A stretch of 64,000 bases of DNA, taken from Batrachochytrium dendrobatidis JAM81. Its lineage: Eukaryota; Chytridiomycota; Chytridiomycetes; Rhizophydiales. Below the pieces are notes generated by a model, which was not told the origin of the DNA, ran no database searches, and saw only the letters and a list, made by a program, of their open reading frames with translations. Both the position numbers and the translations under genes were made by a program. Of this stretch, positions 19,981 to 33,256 are shown one piece after another; positions within the stretch are counted from its first letter, which is position 1; every line of letters starts with the position of its first letter. The stretch covers positions 203,195 to 267,194 of the forward strand of contig NW_006281116.1 in the NCBI RefSeq assembly GCF_000203795.2, written 5' to 3'.

Positions 19981-20766
19981 TTGGATTTGAAGGTTGCAAG
20001 AAATATACTTTCGTGGTATCATGACAAACAAATTCTAAACAAAAAATTGATGACATTCAAAATTGGACATGTAACAAGTTGTGGTCCTCCACACTTGGGC
20101 AACAAGACACTGAGACGCATTTGTGGACCTTGCCAAGCGCAAATGTCCCGGCCAACATTGTCAATGATCCTGATAACAATATTACGTGGAAAAACCAACT
20201 CTTGTGAGTGACGAACAGATTGGTAACAAGGAATGTATCGAGGCTTTTATTGACAACAGTAGAACAGTGAATCCAGGTATCTGGATTTCAATGGACGAGT
20301 CTAGTATCAAACTTGTCGATCTAGAATGTATGGTTATGCAAAAACAAGAATGTAAGGTCTAAACACAACAGATTAAAACTGTGGTTTGATTGTGTGCATC
20401 ATACAATGGTCGGTATGTTTGAGGCTGACCAAGGAAACTGTCAAGATCGTAATATTGACTTTCTAAACAACGACATGCAACATTTCCAAACATGCATGCT
20501 ATCCTAGACAGTATTACATTCCACAAAGCAACTTTCTGATTAGACATGGTTTACCAACCATTCAACAAACAGCGCGCAGATTGGAACCATACCACACAGT
20601 TCCATACTATACATTCCTAAGCCTTGCAGAAAATGACTCGAGTATAATAAAGAATGGGTTCGTTTGTCGAGCAATTCCAGACACTGAAGAACTGAGAGTG
20701 CCTATCAAGTCAATCTGTAGTAGGAAAACAATGAATATTCAATCATTGCATATTCTGGAACGATGA
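19981..20766 (+). pseudogene. decayed coding remnants, unrecognised
   Basis: Protein-like text in three frames (GHVTSCGPPHLGNKTLRRIC; then SDEQIGNKECIEAFIDNSRT and GIWISMDESSIKLVD; then LIRHGLPTIQQTARRLEPYH) is broken by stops. The ISMDESS segment could suggest a transposase DDE aspartate, but nothing else supports that. Family not recognised. Confidence 0.25.
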
Positions 20767-20787
20767 CTGCAGGACAAATACAAGTCC

Positions 20788-20818
20788 CACTTTACGTGAA
20801 TACAGCTGTAGTATTTGT
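20788..20818 (-). repeat. solo end of the MITE-like family
   Basis: On the minus strand it reads ACAGCTGTATTCACGTAAAG, matching the left terminus of the copy at 45238 with few changes. Confidence 0.5.
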
Positions 20819-20819
20819 G

Positions 20820-21550
20820 TAGTTTGTCAAAATAATTTCAAGGTTTTAGTATGTGAGCATGGCTTGTAGTAAATACAGAAAACCAAACCATTCATCATAG
20901 CATGAATGACTATGTAATCAATATTATTGATATTGGAGATCCGAGTAAAATTCAAGATCTATATGATATTACTTGAAACAATCTGCAGGCTTCAACTCGG
21001 ACTTGTCCCAAACTAGTATTTTTAAAGTATGGATTTAATAATTATCACCAGCGGTGTTTGGTGCAAGCGGTGGACCATTGCAATCTTGATTCGGGTGTCG
21101 AGTTTTTTGATGATTCAAATCCAAGACAGACTTGTCAAGTCGATTTATCAAGGTTTTATAGTGATGAATATTAATATGTTGGGTTTATGGTGGAGTTTAA
21201 AACCATCATTATGACAGAAACAATGATAGTCTTGACAGTCGCGACAGTTTTTCAAGAAATGAATGGAACGAATCAACTTTATATAACAGTCAATAGTGAC
21301 GAATTTAGAATATGCGAGCAAGGATCACTCCAGCACACTCGACTATTTAAAGAGTTTTAATTCATGGAATTCAGTTAAATTGGCAATTTAAAAAGCCAGC
21401 AGTCAAACGCAGCCATTCAAGATTGAATTGATTTGACAGGAAACCAAATCGTATGAATCTCGTGCAGCACTTTGAAGCGTCGACTTGAGTTTTTGAACTT
21501 GAGCAGTGTAAAAGTCATTCAGAATCCTCGCAGCCAACATTCACTAGACC
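20820..21550. other. spacer and upstream region of NUP133
   Basis: No gene is seen. This is the boundary between the accessory block and the conserved gene block, and the promoter of the plus-strand nucleoporin gene must lie near its right end. Confidence 0.4.
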
Positions 21551-24500
21551 ATGTTTAGTCAGACTCCTCGCCCTCCTAATCAAAGAGTTGGCCAGACTCC
21601 AATCAGAACACACACTACTGGACTTGCCATCAATGCATCAGCTTCCAATTCAAGAAAAAATGCACCAGTTTCCACTCCTAAACATCATCCCAGTTCTGCG
21701 TTGCTAGTCAGACATGCACTTACTGAACCAAGACAGTCTCGTCTTGCTAGTTCTGCGTCCATTTCTCATTCTCCTCTATTGTCTCGTCCAGTGAATCCAT
21801 TCGATGCTGCTAATATATCCATGGATAAACATTCGCAAGATTCATTTGTATTTCAACCTGCCAATCCATCTCGTCATCTTCCTGACATCGTGCTGCTTCA
21901 AAGTGCTACCCATAAAGCCACTGTCATTGGCGAATCCCATCCAGATGCTTTGCAGTTTATTCAAGAGACTAATCTAGGTTAGTCCTGTATTGCAGTAGTA
22001 ATATCAATTGGTATACAGATCTAACCTGTGTCATCTTTGATATGAATAATCGATCTTCAGGTGTTAGTGCAATTCATGCAGTCGTGGATCAGACTGTTGG
22101 ATACGCTATTATTGCTGTTCCCGATAGATGCTTTGTCTGGCAGTACACCAAGGTAGTTCAGGATTCATTCAATTTCAAATGGTTCAATCTAGTACGGAAA
22201 AACTGACAGTATTCAATGGTGCAAAATGACTGTAGAAAAATGCAACCTATATTCCACCATGCATGCAGTTTCCCATGGGTGACAGTGCTTACAAGGATCA
22301 GCATGCACTTGTATCGTTTGTGACACCTTTCTCTAGTGGTGCTCGACAAACTGGGCTTCTTGCTTGTACGGCTGATGGTCGTGTCAGGTTCTGGGAAAAC
22401 ATTACCTTCAACCCAGAGAGTTTTCGTGAAATCAAGATTCCTATTGCTCCCAGCGATTGCGTTTCATTTTTGATCAACTGTGATGTATGCTAATTTTCTT
22501 TAATTTAAAAAAATCAATAGATCTCTCTCACACTGCTTGATTCTTACCTATTTGTTGTTATTTATCTCTGTATTTTCAATCCAATCAATGCTAAAACTAT
22601 AACGGATTCAATAGCCTGTTGGGTTTGTTATTGGAACGCAGAATTCTGTTGTTTTTCAAGTTTCCTTGTTTGATTTGAATGGGCTTGGTCGACTTACATG
22701 TACGCCTATTCAACGCTCATCTGGAATGTTCAATCGCGTCACTTCTCTTTTTGGTTATGGCTCGCAAGAGATCGAAGTCGGACCTGTTGCTAATGGCAAT
22801 CTGGTTTGTCTGATTCCTGGAAAAGTTATTGATGGACGCACTGGATGGTGAGATTTTTGTTTCAATTGCATTATACTACCATGAAGTTTTGATTTTTTTC
22901 AAACCTCGATAAATTTAGTGAACTATATGTTTTGACCCAAGACATACTTCAAAAATGGATACTGTCCAAAACACAAGCAGACAAGGTAATGTTGCATACA
23001 TGGCGCAGTTTCATTTCGTTATTAGAGAGCTATCTTGAAACTATTTTATTAACTTTAAACTGGCATTTCAACTGTCAAGTTGGTTATGGAGGTTGAGATT
23101 CATTCAGCAATTAGAAACCATTTAGCCAACACTGTATCGATTGGATCTCACTATCCCCGCATTTGTATCGAAGATGCAGACTTTACAAGGTATTGTACTT
23201 GGTTGGCCTGAGATTCTATTTTGATTGTATACTATCTCTTGCATATAGTCTCTTATTAAAACTTATACTGTCAAGAAACGATCAACTGGCAATTTTGGTT
23301 GGATATTCCATTTCTGAACCTCAATGCCATTACTCAGTTTTGGTATGTCAGGAGCGCAGCGGAATACTAAATTGGGATCATTCATTTTATTGCAATTTGA
23401 AATTCAGTCAAGACGATAAAGTAGGATATTTGTTAGCAAAACGGATACTTTCGACATTATGCTAATTTATGAATATTGTATATTTTAGGATGCTCCACCA
23501 CTTTCTTTAGCATTGTCCAATGGAGGTCCATTTTTTTTTGCTAATACTACGGACCACGTTATTATTTCTACTTTGGAACCAGGTATGTTTGTGTGGTAAT
23601 GAGTGTCGATATTTTGCATTTAAACTCAAAGCAGTGCTTTATTAACACCCATTTATAGATGTTGATTTTGAAGAGCTGCTACCATTTACTCAGACTCATA
23701 CACATATTCTTGGTCTTGGAGTTGATAAGCCCCGTATTTTTCAGCAAGATGCTAATGCACCTGTATCTGCTATTGCTGTATTTCATGGATCAAGTCCTAA
23801 TCTTGTGCAAATTACTGTATCTGCTACAGCTGTTCGTGCAGACGATACAATTGAGTATGCTGTTTGATTATATTTTTATGGCGGTTATACTATGGATGAT
23901 TTTGGAATATTTCAATGAACTAATATGACAATTACTTTATAGAATGAACGAGGATATTCCAAATCAAGTAAAAGTAGAGTACTATATACAATACATGTGC
24001 TTATTCTCATCAACTATATTTAATACGATTTACTAAACCGTTTAGGAGCGTTCGACTCAAATTCTTTGCGCAAAATTGGAGCAAGCCGTGTTTTTTGGCA
24101 GCAACAGCACTGATGTATGATTGCCAATAAATACTCGTCATAATACTTGAAAGGCATTGCACAGTATGATTGACGTGTTATGTTTACCTTTACATTTTTC
24201 TTGCTTTAGCGGTCCAACCCAATCGCATTTGATCTTGTTCAGCCAGGCGGTGATATTGATGCTGCATCATTGCATGTTTCCAGATCTATTTTAAACTCAA
24301 CTAGCCAACATATTCACTCGATCATTGACATGCGTGCCCAGCTCAGCGGTCGTTTTCATCGCATTGACCATATCATTTCTATTATTTCATCACACGGGTT
24401 GCTTCACAAGGTATATCTGCTGTATTTCCTTGTACTAACGGTGCTAGCTAGTAAAGATTTAACATGTCAACAACTATATAGATTTCACTAGCAACGAGGT

Positions 24501-27128
24501 TTAAACTGGCGTTTAATGTGGAAAAAATTGCTGTAGCAGAACAACTATGGCGTCTTATAAATCAAGTTAGAGGGGATGCAGAGGCGGTTAAACGCAACAA
24601 GTCTCTTTTAATTTTGGAAGAAAGCATTGATAAGTTTATGACTAGCCAGCTTTCTCAAGAGGATCCCATAAAAGACTTTTTTGAGCATAAAATTGAACAC
24701 ATGGACGAGTTTCTCGTGCTTACTATCCAGAGAGTGCGTGATATGCATATTGGCTCTGGAGGAAAAGAAGCCCAACTAGAGGTGTTTGAGTTGAATCGAA
24801 TCATGATGGTGTGTATTATGCTCGTAAACTTTGTGTTGCTTAGTATATATACTGATATGCTATCTGGGTCTGGACGGAGTTTAGATTGCTTTTAGTGCAG
24901 CACTTGAATACAGACAGCAAAATATGACGTTGTATGAGCTTTCCTCGGAATGTGTTGTTGAATCATGGACTGGTGAGTTTATATGTACTAATTGTGATGT
25001 TTGAAGAGCAAAGTCGACAGTTTTACTAATTGCATTTATTTAGCAACGGATAATGTGTTGACTTGTTTGATTTATTTGTACGAGGCGACATTGCAGCTGT
25101 TAAAGAGATCCATCGAATCTCTATACTCTATTGTTGAAGATCCTTTGGATGAGTTGGATTTGTTTGATCTTGAATGCTCTTCTGTTGCCGATCTCAAGTT
25201 TAAAATGGGCTTTCAATTTTGTAAGCTGGCTGATTTAGTTCTTGGTGCATTTCATGAACGCTTGGGGTATTTGACTACGTAAGTATTGACACTTGAATAC
25301 ATTTGTTTAGTTTGGTACGCCTAACTGTTGAATTCGTTTAGGTGTGGGCCGCAGGAAGAGCATCGATTGATTGCACTGAAAGAAAAGTATAGTGCCAATT
25401 TGAGCAAGATCATTCAACCTCTAGTTCACTTGGGACATGCAGATCATGCATTTGAGTTGGCTGAAAAATACCGCGAGCTTGATTATCTAGTTAATCTTTG
25501 CCTAAATGTTGAGAACCAATCGCATCGTATAAAGACGTATCTAGACTTGTTTGGATTTGAGTTTAGTGATGTCTTGTTTGAAACTTATTTGAAAAAATGT
25601 AGGTTTAATGTTTGATAATGAATTTATATACTGGTTATAGCATTAAACTATATAAAGAGTACTTATTTGCCCACTAAACCATTTCCTGTTTTGTCGACAC
25701 TACCAGGCATGTATCACGAGTTGTTAGTGCAGCCAATTCAATACCACGAGCATTTGGATCGGTTTTTTTCCTTTTCCAACACACCTTCATTGTCTTGGAT
25801 CCACGATATTGTTGTGGGTCGATACCCTGATGCCTCCAAAGCATTGTGGGATGTAGCGGGAAGCGTGAAATCTCGAGAAAAGCAAATGGTACGAGAATGA
25901 TATGTCCGGATATACTGTTGCAATGCCATGTGTGTTATTTATGTATTATTTTTCATATAATGTGATTTAGCTTGCGTTGAGTCTTTCTAAACTTGCCGCA
26001 GTGGAAGCCGCAGAAAGCCTGGAAAGTTTTCAAGAATCAAAGTTTTGCACCCGTAAGTAACGCATAGACTTTTTAGATTATTCGTAAGAGTCCATACAGG
26101 TAGCTTATGTCTATATGTATTTAGAATTTGAGCGTGCCCGTGATCTGGTGATTTTGCAGGACATAGTGACTAGTGAGTTTATGGAGATGATTCCTATCAA
26201 CTTGCGTACGGGAACTATGAATGTAGATAAGCAAACCGACTTGATTTTATCCAAATGCTTTTCTCAGCTTACTCGATCGCGGCCTGTGCTTTTAAAGATT
26301 GTTCAACGTGCTTTACAAGTGCTGTTGTGTGGATTTAAACTAGAACTTCATGATACTCTGGAGCTGTTTACTATTCGTGATTCTGTTTTGAATGAGGACA
26401 ACTCTAGAGACCGATTTCTTTCTGCTATGGAGCAAATTGGATTGTATCTGAACACAGAAAGCAATGGGAATGTATCAATGGTATGAGTTTTTGTGTTTTA
26501 TAGCATTTGAGTTTGCACTCGTGGGATTTATATGTTGATGTTTTTCTAGGAAACCGACTCAAAGGAAACCGAACAATTCTATGTTCAGCTCGTTTGGCGT
26601 CGGGCATGGCTTAGTGGCGGGTGTGTATTTGCTTTTGATAAGCTGGAGTTACATGTATATTTTTTGTACTAACGAGCATTCTGAAATAGATGGGTTGAAA
26701 TTCTCGGCAAGTTTCGTCACTCATCGATCGAGCAAACGCATGCTTTGTTACGAAAAACCTCTGTATTTGCCATCATCCACGAAGCTTGTAAGTAATCCTG
26801 TGCATTTTCAAATACAATGTGGGATTACACTTATGACTGCCACATATTGACAACTTTATTGGTGCATATGATAGATGCCGAGAGTATAGAAAAGCCGTAT
26901 TTGCTAAAGTATCTTATTCCTCCACAAAACATTGTGTCAGTTCCCACACCTACTCTTTTACGTACACTCCATCCAGATCTCGATGATGCACATGCTCGAA
27001 ACCTATATTCAGAGTATGTTCAAGAGCAAGATGCATTTTTTAAATTTGTCCAGGATTGCAATCTGGAGCAGATGTTTAACGAATGTGTGCGTTTGTGTTT
27101 GATTGAAATGAGTCTGATGATTGAATAA
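21551..27128 (+). CDS. NUP133: nucleoporin NUP133, Y-complex (NUP84/107 complex) subunit
   Basis: About twenty exons joined by short GT-AG introns run from ATG 21551 to TAA 27126-27128. The N-terminus is a Ser/Pro/Thr-rich tail (MFSQTPRPPNQRVGQTPIRT), as in human NUP133. A beta-propeller region follows, including RVRFWENI and SGMFNRVTSLFGYGSQEIE, which corresponds to the family segment around the SSLFG motif. From about 24,230 the protein is alpha-helical (GGDIDAASLHVSRSILNSTS and QLSGRFHRIDHIISIISSHG). The last exons contain LVWRRAWLSGGWVEILGKFR and KTSVFAIIHEAYAES. The last exon begins after an acceptor at 26873 and joins GAA GCT T with AT GCC in phase. It forms part of the nuclear pore scaffold, where the propeller faces the membrane and the C-terminus contacts NUP107/NUP84. 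Its 3' end converges with DRC9, 98 bp away. Confidence 0.92.
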
Positions 27129-27226
27129 ATGCTATTTTTGAATTGGTATTTATTTCAAGTATATTTGATAAAGCTTTATCGAGTAGAACGGTCTTAAGTC
27201 GAATAAACATTTTTTGAAGAACCTTG

Positions 27227-28974
27227 CTACTTTTTCTTGCCTTTACTTTTTGCTTTGGCTGCTTTGGCTTGTTTAACTGGCGCCTTGGCTGCCGTCTTTA
27301 TTGGGAATTTGAAAGTAGAAAAATCAGTGTATCAAATCAACTATTTAAAAAGTATATGATTTTTGATTACTTACTTGCTGTGTGCGTAATTGCTTGCGTT
27401 TACGAAACCAACGTTGAATCTTGACACATGCAGCAGTATAGGTCTGTTGTCGTTTCTGTTCCTCAATCTCTTTGGCTCTTACAAGCTTATCTTCATCGAC
27501 TATTTTTTCAAGCGCTTCGTATGCAACAACAAGCTCTTCAAACCGATCTAAATCTTGCGATCGTTTTTGCTTTAAAGCTTCCAGCTCTACGCTTTTTGCT
27601 TCGGTGTCTTCTTCGTATCTGATCATCCATTCCTGAATTTCCTTTTCCAGTGCATTTCGCTGATGGTTCAAAAACTCGACTATTTTTTGATGTGCTAATC
27701 GTTCTTGATTCAGCCTTTTCCGTAGCAGCATTTTTTCCTCGACCAGTTCACTCTCTTTTTCTTGGCACTGCAGCCGTACAGAGTTTTCGTGAGCTTTCAC
27801 TTCCTTTTTAATGTATTTTTGTTCAGATGCCGTAAGTGTATTTATTTCTTGAATTGTGTCTTTAAGCTGTTGTATAACTTGATTTCGATCAGTGATTTCG
27901 TCTTGAATAAGTTTTTTTTCGTTACCAAGATCACGCTGCAGTTCTTTGAGCATATCCGATGCATCATTTTCTCTAATGGTAATTGATTGCAAAGTTTAAA
28001 TTTCGTATATCAATTTAATTAAGGTTTGCCATCATTCAATAGAAATGTTGTCAGTAAACCAATTGTATACCTATTGATTGTGTGTTGTAAAGCATTTCGT
28101 TTTTTATACTCTTCTTCGACGGTGAAAATCAGAGAGTCGAAACGAGAATCACGCAACTCGTGAATCAATCGGAATAAAAGTGACTGAAATGCGGTTCGTT
28201 CTTGTTGAATTTTAAGTAAGTTCTGTGCGACGCTTGGGTGGGCCTTTAAATGTCTCGCCAAACCTATTTCCCTCGTCACAGAAACAGTAAATTGTATTAC
28301 AGTGTATTTTAAGTAATTAAATGGAGCCAAAATACCACTATAGAATCAAATACAATAGGCACCTTGAGTACTTGCTTGAAGCTGAGAAAATACATCTGCA
28401 ATTGTGGTTTGAATTTCCTTGAGCTTTGGTTTGTTGGACTGTGTACGCTGTTGATCTTGTTCAAACAAAAGTTCCTGGTATCGTTCTTGCAATGCACGCT
28501 GCTCAAATAAAATTCGAGTGATTTTTTCTGATATCTAATTGGAGTTTATTCAAATGTACAGGTATGTTTGGAGAATGCAGTTGATGAAGTGGTGTAATGG
28601 TCAATTTAGAATCGCGGCGCGTCAAATAAGCCGATATCTGAATCAAAGGTACTTGGACTCTAGTCCAACTATAGAGTAGCTTGTATAGAAATATACACGA
28701 GCTTATATGGGGTGAACTTGAAAAAGAAATGTACATTTACCTGTTTGTTGTCAGTTTTGAATGCTTCCGGAGTGATATCACCGAGGACTGCAAGTTGGTC
28801 AAGTGCATCCTCGAAAATAGCGATATACGCTTGTGCCTTGGGTATTGGAATTGTATTCCCGGTTGAAGCAGTCACACCATGCATCAAGGCTGGAGTAGGT
28901 AATTCATCTGAATTGTATTCATTGGCTACTTTGCTGTTGGGTCGGGAGGGTAGCGGCGGAAGTGTTGTATTCAT
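27227..28974 (-). CDS. DRC9: dynein regulatory complex subunit 9 (IQCG-like)
   Basis: Exons run from ATG at 28972-28974 to TAG at 27227-27229. The protein opens with a proline-rich stretch, then a conserved segment (YIAIFEDALDQLAVLGDITP). A second exon begins ISEKITRILFEQRALQERY, a third contains GLARHLKAHPSVAQNLLKIQ, and a long coiled coil follows (about 27380-27975). Near its end is an IQ motif (AACVKIQRWFRKRKQLR) that would bind calmodulin. The last exon encodes a Lys/Ala tail (KAKSKGKKK). Order and motifs match DRC9/IQCG, part of the nexin-dynein regulatory complex that links outer doublets of motile cilia, so it should be used in zoospore flagella. Intron positions are approximate. Confidence 0.88.
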
Positions 28975-29361
28975 TTAGTGAAATTTCTAGCAATGATAGG
29001 AATTGGTAAGCTTGTTTGAAATTCTGTACAACATTTAAAAAGCAAATCAAGTTTATTCGATTAAAGATTCAATGTCATGTAATATTCGATCCAGCTGCTG
29101 TCGAAATTTCCAATCTTTCAAGCAACCTTTTCATTGCGTCAATACCTTTTTAAAACAAGAATAAACTCGTAAAGCTAGCTTCATTATGCAGAAATCATGC
29201 AAATGTATGAATGGACAGGAAGCTTTATCATGGCTCATAAAAGTCGAGTTTAATTATCAAAAGCATTTTAATACAATAAGCGGAATGAAAGTAAATGGTG
29301 GTGCATAGTATAAAAACAGTATTCCATGTAGCATCTTGTATTATAGCCGACAGCTTTATAA
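28975..29361. other. spacer between DRC9 and SNX3
   Basis: AT-rich with no coding frame supported. It must hold the DRC9 promoter and the SNX3 3' untranslated region. Confidence 0.4.
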
Positions 29362-30426
29362 TTAACCTCGAAAGTCTTTGCCAAAATATGGATCTAGTAT
29401 TCATAACCAGGTTAGTATTTTAACTAGTACAGAATACGATTAGGATGCATAATTGCTACCTTGAAGAAATGGTCCAAGAATCTAAATTGAAATGCAACGA
29501 CAAATTAGTCAGTTTTACTATAAACCCAATGCTATTCAGCAATCAAAGCATTCGTACCTTTGAGCCAGTTTGAAGAAGCGGATGGCCCGCAACACTGTAT
29601 ACAGAATAAATGAATTTGACATTTCAACGTTAAGCAATGATTAAAATGGATTGGCATTTACATGGTAACTACAACCAAACTTGCACTCACATTTGTGTAA
29701 ATCGTTCCAGTCCTCGCCTTCGGTGCTCAATGACTTCATCAGTAAACCGATTGGTAAATATTTTTCCTGGAAGCTGAGGGATATTTACGCTGAGTAAGAG
29801 AAGCCGAGATAAGTACATTACTATGGCACAGTATTAACTGATTAAGCAAAATATGACAATTCATTACCGATTGCTTTCTCGCTCCAATGCATCTCGAAAC
29901 CATTCAAAATCGCTATATCTTCTCCTCACGACAGACTCCTTCAACTTGAACGCCGGAAGATTGGTCTGGCAATAGTTTCAAAATGTACAACCAATGGACA
30001 AGTCCAACACATCAATAAGCATGATGTAATCAACTGTATTGGTATACAAGCCATATTCTAAAAACCTACTCGAAACACTATTTCATAGTCGACATATTTG
30101 TTACGACCTTCTTCATGGAGAAGAGGGTCTCTTACTTCTACCTCGAGAAAGTTTTCTGGGATTCCGTATCGCTCTTCGACAGTCTGTTTTAAAGTCAATG
30201 CAAAAGTCAGCTTTTCAGAGTATTTCTTTAAACACATGCAAGTGAGGGTATGCCATCAATGACCATTCGTTGGTAAAAGTGGATGGTCAGATATATGGAC
30301 TTTGGATATAAACTAGCCAGACCAGAAGCTTTTTGTAGGTGACCAGGAACGATATGAAAAGCATGCCTCTCAAAAACAGGTAGCAAGCATCCAGTAATGA
30401 CTTGCCTGTTCTCGATGTGCATACAT
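29362..30426 (-). CDS. SNX3: sorting nexin 3 (Grd19/SNX3), PX-domain protein
   Basis: Small exons on the minus strand give a PX domain of the SNX3 type. They read [49 protein letters not shown] followed by [26 protein letters not shown] and [12 protein letters not shown], then [26 protein letters not shown] and a TAA at 29362-29364. RRRYSDFEW and the PGK segment are the phosphoinositide-binding core, so PI3P binding and endosome-to-Golgi retrieval with retromer are expected. Length, about 140 residues, fits the family. The first exon is uncertain. One model starts at 30424-30426 (MYAHREQ) and splices through a GC-AG intron to TVEERYG at 30183; other upstream starts are possible. Confidence 0.88.
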
Positions 30427-31258
30427 GGCTAAACCAAGCTAGATGCTGCAGATGGATCAAGTCAGGGATTTAAGTCGTATTCACGTAAAATGGAACACTA
30501 AATAAGGAGTCAAAGTATAAAGGCAGCTTTATGGAATGATAATTCACACTTAATTTATTGTGTTTTGATAAAGTTGGTTTTCTGTCTGCATTTCCAAGAC
30601 TGTAATGTTTTGGGTTTTAATTAGACTTGATCGTATCTGCAAGATAGCAAAGTGAAGTTTACTGGATTGCAATGTAAATATTCGGTTGGTTTTATACAGA
30701 AATGGACAGAAAACACAATCTTGTCCAGTAAATTGACATTTCATGAGATGATGTATTTGGCATTCTTGTTGAATGATTTATCTTATATGAATACGACTGT
30801 AAGCTGAGTTCAAAACAGAACGCTTTAGAGAATTGCAAGTGCTCACTTTCATTATTGTCTTGTAAATGGTCTTTCAATATACCAACGACTACTAAAGTGA
30901 GATTCTTATTCTCTGCCATTCACAAATCTACTCAAAAACTGTTTTCCATTCATTATTCGTACCGGCTCGTTAAAATAGAGAATTGTATATACGCGATAAA
31001 ACACATGCAAACACTTGAAATTGGATAGAAACAACCAAGCTCAGTAACGGTTTTGTTTTTTAAAAAGAGAGAAAGAAAATAGTAGTGATAGATTGATCTC
31101 AGGGTGGTGACCTAGAGAAGCAAGACAACGAAAACAAGATGGCTTAATAGTCAAGTGGAGTAACGAAGTGGAGATCAGATGAGTGATTAGACGTCAACAA
31201 TAGACAGACTGATCGAAAAAAGGCAACATGAACTGAATGAGAATAATAGATTTCCATA
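30427..31258. other. spacer between SNX3 and RAC1 with a MITE-like end
   Basis: Short minus frames occur but none is supported. The MITE-like terminus at 30471-30505 is the only feature seen. Confidence 0.4.
30471..30505 (+). repeat. solo MITE-like terminus
   Basis: AAGTCGTATTCACGTAAAAT matches the terminus of the family copy at 45238-45529 (CCGTATTCATGTAAAATGGA). Confidence 0.5.
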
Positions 31259-33023
<1,765 letters not shown>

Positions 33024-33117
33024 AACGGCTTTGCAGTAAGTGGAGGATGGAAAGAAAACAAGAAATTGCCGACTGAGGCGTTGAGTTGGGGTGGATTTGA
33101 CTAGACTTTAAAGAGTG

Positions 33118-33245
33118 ATTTTTATTATTGAATTTGTAGAGTTTTGATAGTAAAATTGTTGATTTTTAATAGTAAAATTATCAAGTTTTTTACTATTAAA
33201 ATTGTAGAGTTTTAATAGTAAAATTATAGTTATTATATCAAAATT
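33118..33245. repeat. AT-rich tandem repeat with an inverted unit
   Basis: Four imperfect units of about 22-24 bp built on GAGTTTTAATAGTAAAATTNT. The third unit is inverted, so 33164-33177 and 33188-33201 form a perfect 14-bp stem with a 10-nt loop. It lies between the RAC1 start and the UTP21 stop. Confidence 0.7.
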
Positions 33246-33256
33246 CTTGATTTTTA

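Noticed and set aside
20281..20360. DDE transposase core suggested by ISMDESSIKLVD
   Set aside because: A single aspartate motif without a second D, an E or a DNA-binding domain is not enough.
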